From positions 1-6,313 of the forward strand of contig CACXYG010000084.1 of assembly GCA_902771745.1 (NCBI GenBank): a DNA stretch of 6,313 bases, in the 5' to 3' direction. Position 1 is the stretch's first letter. Every line of letters begins with the position of its first letter. The notes below the pieces were generated by a model, which worked only from the letters and a program-made list of their open reading frames with translations, was not told the DNA's origin and made no database searches. The stretch comes from an uncultured Erysipelotrichaceae bacterium (GTDB taxonomy: Bacteria; Bacillota_I; Bacilli_A; RFN20; CAG-288). Shown piece after piece: positions 1 through 5,820 of the stretch. The position numbers were made by a program, and so were the translations under genes.

Positions 1-346
1 TGCAATAAATATAGCAGATCCAGAAAATAGCGAGATGATGAATCGGAATACTGACACTCTGGAAATCATAAGCGAAGTAAATAAACGGAAACGCGATGAT
101 ACAGATCAGGAAATATAACCAGGTAGATCGCAAAGGTTTATATAAAACTAGCAGTCCGTTTCCAATGATCAAACCTAACAAAAAAGTCGAAGGCATAACC
201 ACATCAAAAGAATAGTTATCGTTGGTTGTCTTATATAGATACATAGATGGCAATACGATAAACAACGTCATTGAGACAAAAACAATGATGCGATTGAAGT
301 TATCGATACGAGCGATAAAACGAAATAGCTTTCTTAGTTTTGTCAT
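1..346 (-). CDS. Multi-pass membrane protein, N-terminal part, cut by the window edge
   Basis: Read on the minus strand from an ATG whose A is base 346, this frame stays open for 115 codons to the left edge. I do not recognise the family. The protein starts with a basic N-terminus (MTKLRKLFRFIARIDNFNR) followed by hydrophobic segments at about residues 20-38, 54-69, 76-93 and 100 onward, separated by short loops. The topology suggests an integral cytoplasmic-membrane protein with at least four helices and no cleavable signal. It is transcribed away from the lipoprotein gene. The start is uncertain. The ATG at 346 has no Shine-Dalgarno, but a TATAAT ends only 6 nt upstream. An in-frame ATG at 412 would add 22 residues and follows an AAAAAGG sequence with tight 4-nt spacing. 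The reading frame and membrane character are seen directly; the function is unknown. Confidence 0.65.
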   Translation of the reverse strand, partial: MTKLRKLFRFIARIDNFNRIIVFVSMTLFIVLPSMYLYKTTNDNYSFDVVMPSTFLLGLIIGNGLLVLYKPLRSTWLYFLICIIAFPFIYFAYDFQSVSIPIHHLAIFWICYIYC

Positions 347-352
347 ATTCTT

Positions 353-358
353 ATTATA
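353..358 (-). promoter_or_regulatory. Candidate -10 box of the minus-strand membrane protein gene
   Basis: A perfect TATAAT lies on the minus strand, with six bases (AAGAAT) between it and the ATG at 346. If used, transcription would begin at or next to the A of the start codon, giving a leaderless mRNA. No convincing -35 lies 16-18 bp upstream, and chance matches are expected in such A+T-rich DNA. Confidence 0.3.
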
Positions 359-563
359 CTTGGAAGTAAAATTCAGAAATAGATAATTTGAAAAAGTGAT
401 ATGAGATTTCATCACGCCTTTTTGTTTATGAATGATTGTGATTGATTTGTAACATTTATATGTAAAACAATCGTTTTAATTGTCAACATGGATAAAAAGA
501 ACAAGTATATCTTTCTACCTCAACAGTATGATTTATACTAATGGTACAGAAATCACTTTTTCA

Positions 564-569
564 TTTAAT
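564..569 (+). promoter_or_regulatory. Candidate -10 box for the lipoprotein gene
   Basis: TTTAAT matches the sigma-A -10 consensus at five of six positions and would give a leader of about 60 nt. The -35 position 17 bp upstream reads ATGGTA (three of six). TATACT at 534-539 is an equally possible alternative. The call is weak. Confidence 0.2.
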
Positions 570-618
570 ATTGTTTCAAGAAAGTATGGTCGAAGGAAAA
601 CGTTACGATTCGCTTTGT

Positions 619-626
619 AAAGGAGG
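619..626 (+). promoter_or_regulatory. Ribosome binding site of the lipoprotein gene
   Basis: AAAGGAGG is a near-perfect Shine-Dalgarno sequence 8 nt before the ATG at 635. It fixes the start codon and shows that the organism uses canonical Shine-Dalgarno initiation. Confidence 0.9.
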
Positions 627-634
627 ATAAAGTT

Positions 635-1405
635 ATGAAGAAACGTTTGTTATTATTAGCTGCATTTTTACCTTTATGTTCTTGCGCCAATGAATCATCT
701 TCTCTCAGTAGTATTCCACCTGTAGGACCAGTGTACCTGCATATCAACATCCAACAAACTGATGGCTTCACCATCGCTTTAAAGGGATCTTCTTCTGGTA
801 ACATCATCGATGAAGCTTTTGTCAATTCCACCGTCTACTACACCATCACCAAAACGGACGCTTCTAAAGAGTTAATCTCCACAACCATCACAGCAAACAA
901 TAAAAAAATTGAACCAGAATTGAAAAATAATATCTTCAGTTTTCAGATGCCACCTGTGGAAGTAACTATCAGCCTTAATTCCACTAGCCATATTGAATCA
1001 TCTGACTCGTATGAATCAAATGATTATACTGTCCAATACCAAGACTGTTCTTCTATCTTCTCGCAGAACAAAGAAGCCGTAATTGATTGCATTTCCTTAA
1101 GCGATAGAAACTACCCAATCTATGACGATCAAGGTAACACAGTTCTGCAGTTCTATCCTGGTGATTCTATTCAGTTGAAGAAAGATGGTAATTTAGTAAA
1201 ATACGGATTATATACGCCAGCCAAGTCCGTAACTGGTAACATTAAGAAAGAAGAAAACAAGTACCTTTTCCAAGCGGAAGGACTATCTTTGGAAGTCTCT
1301 CAAATCCTTGTATCCTATTGTCGTAGCAAGACGATCGACAAAGAATATACTTCTGTCATAGCCACCCTTTCTAAAGATGACAAATTCCTCAGCGTCAGAA
1401 AATAG
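635..1405 (+). CDS. Secreted lipoprotein of unknown function with an FxMP-type beta-repeat motif
   Basis: The 256-residue protein has a classic lipoprotein signal: basic MKKR, a hydrophobic stretch LLLLAAFLPL, then the lipobox L-C-S-C with the modified cysteine at residue 17. After lipidation by Lgt and cleavage by signal peptidase II it should sit on the outer face of the membrane. A Ser-rich tether (residues 20-27) leads to a beta-rich region (about 32-116) ending in FSFQMPPVEVTISL. This resembles the F-x-MP...V-T-I ending of InlB B-repeat-like modules in Firmicute surface proteins. A Ser/Glu/Asp linker (about 117-130) precedes a second domain (about 131-256) that I do not recognise; it has cysteines at 138, 152 and 229. 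The gene is flanked by a divergent gene and a strong terminator, so it is probably monocistronic. The lipoprotein call is firm, the repeat assignment is inference, and the function is unknown. Confidence 0.88.
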   Translation: MKKRLLLLAAFLPLCSCANESSSLSSIPPVGPVYLHINIQQTDGFTIALKGSSSGNIIDEAFVNSTVYYTITKTDASKELISTTITANNKKIEPELKNNIFSFQMPPVEVTISLNSTSHIESSDSYESNDYTVQYQDCSSIFSQNKEAVIDCISLSDRNYPIYDDQGNTVLQFYPGDSIQLKKDGNLVKYGLYTPAKSVTGNIKKEENKYLFQAEGLSLEVSQILVSYCRSKTIDKEYTSVIATLSKDDKFLSVRK

Positions 1406-1423
1406 TTTTTCTTGATTAACACG

Positions 1424-1451
1424 TAGAAGCCTCATTGAGGCTTCTATTTTT
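1424..1451 (+). terminator. Rho-independent terminator after the lipoprotein gene
   Basis: TAGAAGCCTC (1424-1433) pairs perfectly with GAGGCTTCTA (1437-1446) across an ATT loop, and five T's follow at once (1447-1451). It begins 18 nt after the lipoprotein stop codon and separates that gene from dnaX. The minus strand has no matching T-run directly after the stem, so it acts in one direction. Confidence 0.93.
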
Positions 1452-1452
1452 A

Positions 1453-1484
1453 ATTTCAAAACATGAAATGAAAATCTCTTTCAT
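1453..1484. repeat. Two abutting small inverted repeats upstream of the dnaX promoter
   Basis: ATTTCA (1453-1458) pairs with TGAAAT (1464-1469), and ATGAAA (1468-1473) pairs with TTTCAT (1479-1484). Each has a 5-nt centre, and they overlap by two bases. Both share a TGAAA/TTTCA core. Six-bp arms in A+T-rich DNA can arise by chance. Confidence 0.3.
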
Positions 1485-1485
1485 C

Positions 1486-1514
1486 TCAAGAATAATATAT
1501 TCTTGTTATATAAT
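1486..1514 (+). promoter_or_regulatory. Predicted sigma-A promoter of the dnaX operon
   Basis: A perfect TATAAT lies at 1509-1514. The shifted reading TATATA (1507-1512) would instead be preceded by the extended -10 dinucleotide TG at 1504-1505. The -35 position, 17 bp upstream of TATAAT, reads TCAAGA (three of six matches), so the promoter would rely on its -10. Initiation near 1521 would leave a leader of about 22 nt. Four tandem ATT triplets (1515-1526) lie between the -10 and the ribosome binding site. The site falls after the lipoprotein terminator and just before the tightly packed operon, as expected. Confidence 0.5.
1487..1505. repeat. Perfect 8-bp inverted repeat next to the dnaX -10 box
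   Basis: CAAGAATA (1487-1494) and TATTCTTG (1498-1505) are exact reverse complements around a 3-nt centre, forming a 19-bp palindrome. It covers the spacer and part of the -35 position of the predicted dnaX promoter and ends 3 bp before the TATAAT. No T-run of terminator type follows. The placement suits a repressor operator, which is inference. Confidence 0.55.
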
Positions 1515-1528
1515 ATTATTATTATTTC

Positions 1529-1532
1529 GAGG
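1529..1532 (+). promoter_or_regulatory. Ribosome binding site that fixes the dnaX start
   Basis: GAGG, in the context TTCGAGGAA, lies 10 nt before the ATG at 1543. It supports that ATG over the upstream in-frame TTG at 1435, which lies inside the terminator hairpin. Confidence 0.7.
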
Positions 1533-1542
1533 AACACATTAC

Positions 1543-3198
1543 ATGGCATATCAAGCATTCTATAACAAATATCGTCCTCAGACTTTTGATGAAGTCGTCG
1601 GACAAAAGGCAATTGTGGAAACGTTACGCAATGCAATTTTAGAAGATAAAATCGCTCACGCTTATCTTTTCTGCGGTCCCCGTGGCACAGGTAAAACGAC
1701 GATGGCTCGTCTGTTTGCCAAAGCTTTGAACTGCAAAGAAGGTATGGGCCACCAGTGTAATGAATGTGATTCTTGTATCAGTATCATGAGAGGCGAACAT
1801 CCTGATGTCTTTGAAATCGATGCTGCCAGTAATTCCACGGTCGATAGCGTCAGACAATTGATTGATAACGTCTCTTATCAACCGATCATGTCTCGTTATA
1901 AAGTCTATATCATCGACGAAGTCCACAACATGTCCAACTCCGCTTTCAACGCCTTGTTAAAGACGTTAGAAGAACCACCGGAATTTGTCATCTTCATCCT
2001 TGCCACCACTGAACCTCAGAAGATTCTTCCAACGATTTTATCTCGTGTGCAGAGATTCGATTTCAACAAGGTCAGCGAAAAAGATTTGATTCACAACATG
2101 GAGCGAGTCTTAGATTCAGAAAACATCCAGTATGAAAATGAAGCCTTACGTCTGGTTGCATCTTTATCCGATGGTGGTGTCAGAGACTCTCTTTCTTTGT
2201 TAGATAAACTGGTCTCCTACTCTGGTGAAAATCTCACCATTCAGGACGTCAATGAAATGCTTGGTCTTCTCTCCTTAAGTGATGAGCTTGATCTAGTCAA
2301 TCTCATCGCTTCTAAAAAGACCGATGAATGCTTGACCTTGGTCAAAGACAAGTATGAACATGGTATGGATATCACCCGTCTACATGCGGATTTAATCCGT
2401 ATCTACAAAGACTTCATCGTCTATCATTCCACCAAGGATGAAAAACTGCTCGACCGCCTAAAAGCGGATGAAGTCCTATCATTGAACCTCTCTTTAGAAG
2501 AAGCCAGAAGAAATATCGATTATCTTTTAACCGCCAAAAGAGAATATCGCAATACCGATGATGTCTTCTCTCATTTTGAACTCACTTTACTCAGTTTGAT
2601 GAGCGAACTTGTCGTCACCACCCCAGTGGTTCAACAAGCCACACCAGTCAAAGAAGAAAAGCCAAAAGCCAATACCATTGTCTCAGTCGCTACCGAAGTC
2701 AAATCTGAAAAGCAGGAAAAAGGAATCGATATTGAAGTCAAGAAGCAGGATACCGGTTCTGACAGAATCACCTGCAACCAGGATGAGATCCTCAACCTCA
2801 TGCTTCAAGCCGATAAACAAGCTCGTATTGATGTCTCGGCTAAATGGAGCACATTAGAACAGTTCTTCTTTGACCAGAACAAGTCTTTCCAGGCCAAAGC
2901 GATGTCCACTTCCAAAGTCCGTCTGGTCGCCAAGAACATCATCTTGATCACCAACCCCTTTGCTGCGGAAATCGATAAGATCAACACCAAATCCACCCAA
3001 CCCATTCTTCGTGCCATCTGCAAAGAACTCTTCCATGAAGAATACTACGTCTTACCAGTGACCGAAGATGAATACAAAGGCGCCGTGCAGAAATACAAGA
3101 TGGGTGAAAGACCCGCAATTACCAAACCAAATATCGATTTTGGTGAAACCCCCGACCTCAACGCTTCCACAGACTTTTTGAACGATTTACTCGGATAG
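1543..3198 (+). CDS. dnaX: DNA polymerase III subunit tau (clamp-loader ATPase DnaX)
   Basis: DnaX is the ATPase of the clamp loader, which opens and loads the beta clamp on primed DNA; tau also tethers the polymerase. From MAYQAFYNKYRPQTFDEVVG the 551-residue protein shows every family landmark. Walker A is GPRGTGKT (45-52). The zinc-binding cysteines are C64, C72, C75 and C78. Walker B is IIDEVH (123-128), followed by NALLKTLEEPP and the sensor-1 segment ATTEPQ. The sensor-2 segment is GGVRDSLSLLD (211-221). A charged, low-complexity linker (about 361-410) leads to the tau C-terminal domain. The arginine-finger motif, normally S-R-C, reads S-R-V (167-169). No A AAA AAG slippery heptamer is visible in the linker, so a gamma form made by E. 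coli-style frameshifting is not indicated. The length is usual for Firmicute tau. It heads the operon and is followed 11 nt later by ebfC. Confidence 0.97.
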   Translation: MAYQAFYNKYRPQTFDEVVGQKAIVETLRNAILEDKIAHAYLFCGPRGTGKTTMARLFAKALNCKEGMGHQCNECDSCISIMRGEHPDVFEIDAASNSTVDSVRQLIDNVSYQPIMSRYKVYIIDEVHNMSNSAFNALLKTLEEPPEFVIFILATTEPQKILPTILSRVQRFDFNKVSEKDLIHNMERVLDSENIQYENEALRLVASLSDGGVRDSLSLLDKLVSYSGENLTIQDVNEMLGLLSLSDELDLVNLIASKKTDECLTLVKDKYEHGMDITRLHADLIRIYKDFIVYHSTKDEKLLDRLKADEVLSLNLSLEEARRNIDYLLTAKREYRNTDDVFSHFELTLLSLMSELVVTTPVVQQATPVKEEKPKANTIVSVATEVKSEKQEKGIDIEVKKQDTGSDRITCNQDEILNLMLQADKQARIDVSAKWSTLEQFFFDQNKSFQAKAMSTSKVRLVAKNIILITNPFAAEIDKINTKSTQPILRAICKELFHEEYYVLPVTEDEYKGAVQKYKMGERPAITKPNIDFGETPDLNASTDFLNDLLG

Positions 3199-3209
3199 GA
3201 GAAACGATT

Positions 3210-3563
3210 ATGGCTGATAATGAAAACGATGAAAATTTAAAGAAGGCCAAACAGGCCGCTGATATGGTCAGACTTCAACAGAAAGCTCAGGACTATCAGA
3301 ATAAGCTGAACGATTTAATGAACAAAGAATACCAAGGTAAATTCCAAGGTATCAGCGTCAAGATGAAAGGTGATTCCACGCTTTTAGATGTTCGTATCGA
3401 ACAGTCTTTCTATGAGACTGCTGGTAAGGGACAGATTGAAAAAGCCATCCTGACTTTGTTCAACAATCTTCACAACGCCATCCAAGCAGATCAAAACGCA
3501 TTGAGAGAAGAGTTGCAGATGGATATCGACTCCATGCAAAGGGAGCAGTATGGAAACAATTAA
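3210..3563 (+). CDS. ebfC: YbaB/EbfC-family nucleoid-associated protein, divergent
   Basis: YbaB/EbfC proteins are small dimeric DNA-binding proteins of the nucleoid, nearly always encoded between dnaX and recR. This 117-residue protein has the expected size and place. It has a Gln/Lys-rich helical N-terminal region (about 9-42, LQQKAQDYQNKLNDLM), a central beta part (QGISVKMKGDSTLLDVRIEQ) and a C-terminal helix (AILTLFNNLHNAIQ). The usual Gly-rich turn (A-G-G-G-M-V in Bacillus YaaK) is replaced by QGKFQGISV, and the N-terminus is unusually acidic (MADNENDEN). The call rests as much on gene order as on sequence. AGGAG (3197-3201) overlaps the dnaX stop codon and lies 8 nt before the ATG. The 3' end overlaps recR by 14 nt. 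Confidence 0.85.
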   Translation: MADNENDENLKKAKQAADMVRLQQKAQDYQNKLNDLMNKEYQGKFQGISVKMKGDSTLLDVRIEQSFYETAGKGQIEKAILTLFNNLHNAIQADQNALREELQMDIDSMQREQYGNN

Positions 3564-4173
3564 GACCATTCAGGATTTGATTGATTCCTACAAGAAACTT
3601 CCTGGCATCGGCTATCGTACAGCCGAACGTCTTGCTTACGCGACATTGAATCTCACCAACGACGATCGCCAAGCCTTTATCCAGGCTTTGGATGACGCCT
3701 CAAATAAAGTGAAAAGATGTCCAAATTGCGGCACCTATTTTGATGAGGAATGCCCGATTTGTTCTGACCCTAGAAGAGATAAGACGCTTCTTTTGGTCGT
3801 CAGCGACAGCAAAGATATCCTGGCCATTGAAAAGACCAATGGCTATGATGGCTTATACTTCTCTTTGAAGGGCACCTTGTCCCCTTTGAAGAACAGAACA
3901 CCAGATGCCATCGGTATCAATGAACTCAAGAACAGAGTAACCAGCAATGGCGTAAAGGAGATCATCCTTGCTCTGCCGACTGATTTAGAAGGTGAGACTA
4001 CCGCGCTATATATCGCTAACGTCTACAAGAACAATCCAGATGTTCATGTCTCAAAGCTTGCCAATGGTATTCCGATTGGCACCAATCTGGAATATTTAGA
4101 TAATCTGACCATTTCCTCTTCCATCAAAGGAAGAATTCAACTCAACGAAGGAGAAAAGAAAAATGCCGAATAA
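3550..4173 (+). CDS. recR: Recombination mediator protein RecR
   Basis: RecR acts with RecO (and RecF) to load RecA on gapped, SSB-coated DNA. The 207-residue length is close to the Bacillus protein. Visible landmarks, in order: the helix-hairpin-helix KLPGIGYRTAERLA (about 16-29); a C4 zinc finger with C57, C60, C68 and C71; the Toprim region (about 80-170), including KDILAIEKTNGYDGLYF and DLEGETTALYIANV; and the C-terminal GIPIGTNLEYLDNLTI with a final GR. Several usually conserved stretches are altered. The Toprim YHVL reads YFSL. The segment after SP, usually DGIGPED, is KNRTPDA. The C-terminal GGDLEYADEVTL reads GTNLEYLDNLTI. Translation starts inside ebfC behind AAAGGGAG (3538-3545), with 4-nt spacing. 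The 3' end overlaps tmk by 11 nt. Identity is firm. Confidence 0.95.
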   Translation: METIKTIQDLIDSYKKLPGIGYRTAERLAYATLNLTNDDRQAFIQALDDASNKVKRCPNCGTYFDEECPICSDPRRDKTLLLVVSDSKDILAIEKTNGYDGLYFSLKGTLSPLKNRTPDAIGINELKNRVTSNGVKEIILALPTDLEGETTALYIANVYKNNPDVHVSKLANGIPIGTNLEYLDNLTISSSIKGRIQLNEGEKKNAE

Positions 4174-4810
4174 GGGTATGTTTATTACGTTTGAAGGTGG
4201 TGAAGGCTGTGGTAAGACAACCGTCATCAAAGCTTTAAAAGAAAAAATAAAAAAAGAAGGCATTCCGCTTCATGTCACTCGTGAACCTGGCGGAAGTGCA
4301 ATCGCCGAACAGATTCGTAACATCATCTTGGATAGAAGCAACACTTTGATGGACCCTAGAACAGAAGCGCTTCTTTACGCTGCCAGCAGAAGACAGCACT
4401 TAGCGGAAATCGTCTTACCTTTGCTCAAGGAAGGTAAGTTTGTTCTCTCTGATCGTTATTTGGATTCCTCTCTTGCTTATCAGGGCTATGCCAGAGGTAT
4501 CGGTATTGATGCCGTCTACTCCATCAATGAATTTGCCATTGATGATACCATGCCTGATTTGACGTTCTTTTTGGATTTAAAACCCGAAGAAGGTTTAAGA
4601 AGAATCGCGGAACATAGAAGCGATGAAGTCAACCGTCTCGACTTAGAGAAGCTCTCCTTCCATGAGAAAGTCTATGAGGCTTATCAGATTCTCTTGAAGA
4701 AGTATCCAGAACGTATTGTTCGTATCGATGCTTCTCAGACAGTCGAAGAAGAAGTACAGCAGATCAAGAAGATCATCTTAGATAAATACGCTGAGAAACA
4801 GAAAAACTAA
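4163..4810 (+). CDS. tmk: Thymidylate kinase (dTMP kinase)
   Basis: Tmk phosphorylates dTMP to dTDP with ATP in the cytoplasm, the last dTTP-specific step of both the de novo and salvage routes. The 215-residue protein has the P-loop GGEGCGKTT (12-20), the TREPGG motif (39-44) that contacts dTMP, and the DRY motif at 97-99. It also has SSLAYQGYARG (102-112) and a LID-type region with several Arg residues (about 146-160), followed by the FHEKVYEAY helix. The length is normal and no key residue is missing. AAGGAG (4148-4153) lies 9 nt before the ATG inside the recR 3' end, which favours 4163 over the internal ATG five codons later. The stop codon shares one base with the holB start (TAATG). Confidence 0.97.
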   Translation: MPNKGMFITFEGGEGCGKTTVIKALKEKIKKEGIPLHVTREPGGSAIAEQIRNIILDRSNTLMDPRTEALLYAASRRQHLAEIVLPLLKEGKFVLSDRYLDSSLAYQGYARGIGIDAVYSINEFAIDDTMPDLTFFLDLKPEEGLRRIAEHRSDEVNRLDLEKLSFHEKVYEAYQILLKKYPERIVRIDASQTVEEEVQQIKKIILDKYAEKQKN

Positions 4811-5820
4811 TGAATCGAGAAACCTTAGAGAAATATCAACCGAAATTGACAAGGCTTTTTACCAATTCCAGAAAAAGCAATCGTCTTTCGGGTGCTTATC
4901 TTCTCTATGGTCCCAAAAACGCTCCTTTAAAAGAAACCGCCTTGTATCTCGCACAGTCGTTGGGCTGTGAAAAAGAATTACTAGCATGTAATGAATGTAA
5001 TTCCTGCAAACGTTTCTTAGAAGGTATCAGACCAGATTTCGTCTTGATCGACGGTCAAAGCGACATGATCAAGAAAGGCGATATTCAGGCATTAGAGAAA
5101 AAGTTTTCTCTTTCTGCCTACGAAAAAGGTCACTCCTTATGTTATGTCATCAACAAAGTAGATAACATCAACAATGAAGCGGCTAACGCCTTATTGAAAT
5201 TCTTAGAAGAACCAAAAGTGGGTCAAGTCGCCTTTTTAACCACCAACAATCCTGACAAGGTCTTAGCCACCATCCGCTCTCGTAGCATCTCTGTCAGAGT
5301 CGATCCTATCGAACCTCTCGTCTTCCAGCAAGAGTTAGAAGAACACGAATTTGTCATGGAAGAAGAAGGTAAGAAAAAGACCAAAACGCTCCATCTTTCC
5401 TCCATTCAGGCCTATATCTTAGCTCGCAATTACGCCACTATGGAAGAGGTTGAAGCCTTGCTTAATAGTGACACTGGTATGAAAGAGGGAATCGATGCTG
5501 CAGAGGCGTTTTTGAACGATTATTGTTCCAGTTATAAAACAGCGAGTTTCACTCTCTTGAAAGAAACTGCCTTATTAAAAGATACTAAGTGTTATAATTG
5601 GATGTATTTAACAATCTTAGATGTCTTTGAATCCGTCCTGTTAAATGACAAAAACGATCATAATCCTTTTTCTGATGTCATCCACGATTTAAGAAAACAC
5701 CAGGAAGAAATCAGAAAAGGTGTAGAAGTAATCAAAGAAGTGCTGACTCATAAGAACCTGAACTACAATGCTACTTTAACAGCAGCAAGGTTCTTACATG
5801 CACTAGATGAGGAGAATTAA
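4810..5820 (+). CDS. holB: DNA polymerase III subunit delta' (HolB)
   Basis: HolB is the non-ATPase stator of the clamp loader; it sits beside DnaX and supplies an arginine finger. The 336-residue protein resembles the DnaX N-terminal domain but with decayed ATP sites, as expected for delta'. The Walker A position reads YGPKNAPLKET (33-43), without GxGKT. The Walker B position reads YVINKVDNI (112-120). Zinc cysteines C53, C60, C63 and C66 are kept, as are ANALLKFLEEP (125-135) and sensor-1-like LTTNNPDK. The S-R-C motif reads S-R-S (157-159). A Glu/Lys-rich insertion lies at about 176-193 (EEEGKKKTKT). The C-terminal collar helices are divergent. It starts on a TAATG overlap with tmk and has no clear Shine-Dalgarno, which suggests termination-reinitiation coupling. 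Confidence 0.93.
   Translation: MNRETLEKYQPKLTRLFTNSRKSNRLSGAYLLYGPKNAPLKETALYLAQSLGCEKELLACNECNSCKRFLEGIRPDFVLIDGQSDMIKKGDIQALEKKFSLSAYEKGHSLCYVINKVDNINNEAANALLKFLEEPKVGQVAFLTTNNPDKVLATIRSRSISVRVDPIEPLVFQQELEEHEFVMEEEGKKKTKTLHLSSIQAYILARNYATMEEVEALLNSDTGMKEGIDAAEAFLNDYCSSYKTASFTLLKETALLKDTKCYNWMYLTILDVFESVLLNDKNDHNPFSDVIHDLRKHQEEIRKGVEVIKEVLTHKNLNYNATLTAARFLHALDEEN
5809..5814 (+). promoter_or_regulatory. Ribosome binding site of ricT
   Basis: GAGGAG lies within the last codons of holB, 7 nt before the ATG at 5822, and fixes the ricT start. Confidence 0.8.

Larger units (their letters stand above)
347..634. other. Divergent intergenic region
   Basis: This 288-bp A+T-rich stretch separates the minus-strand membrane protein gene from the plus-strand lipoprotein gene, so it should hold both promoters. 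I see no RNA gene and no convincing small ORF. Weak signals, none decisive: a consensus TTGACA on the minus strand at 486-481, with TATAAA only at a long 20-bp spacing; a TTGTCA on the plus strand at 480-485 overlapping it; plus-strand -10-like TATACT (534-539) and TTTAAT (564-569) without good -35 partners; and a small bulged hairpin at about 396-415 flanked by A5 and T5. Confidence 0.5.

Noticed and set aside
388..423. Bidirectional terminator or attenuator with A5 and T5 flanks
   Set aside because: The stem is only 7 bp with a 2-nt bulge and is A+T-rich, and it lies where no transcript clearly needs to end.
448..471. Imperfect inverted repeat around TTTGTAACAT / ATGTAAAACAA
   Set aside because: The arms match only with gaps, so it is not distinguishable from chance in A+T-rich DNA.
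565..831. Minus-strand ORF opposite the lipoprotein gene
   Set aside because: It is antisense to a well-supported signal peptide and ribosome binding site, and its translation has no recognisable domain.
1515..1526. Four tandem ATT triplets as a phase-variable repeat
   Set aside because: Four units are too few to suggest slippage-based switching, and the surroundings are A+T-rich anyway.
1435..1542. Longer DnaX starting at an in-frame TTG at 1435 (36 extra residues)
   Set aside because: The TTG lies in the terminator loop, has no ribosome binding site, lies upstream of the predicted promoter and adds residues foreign to DnaX; the ATG at 1543 matches the family start and has GAGG before it.
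1406..1542. SRP (4.5S/scRNA) gene upstream of dnaX, as in Bacillus
   Set aside because: The stretch is A+T-rich and already holds a terminator and promoter; no conserved SRP Alu or S-domain core motif is visible.
1639..1926. Minus-strand ORF opposite the DnaX ATPase domain
   Set aside because: It mirrors the conserved Walker A and zinc-finger codons and has no independent evidence of coding.
2600..2860. Programmed frameshift or overlapping +1-frame ORF in the dnaX linker
   Set aside because: No A AAA AAG-type heptamer lies in the right phase, and the alternative-frame product is a Ser/Lys/Pro-rich read of a low-complexity linker without its own start signals.
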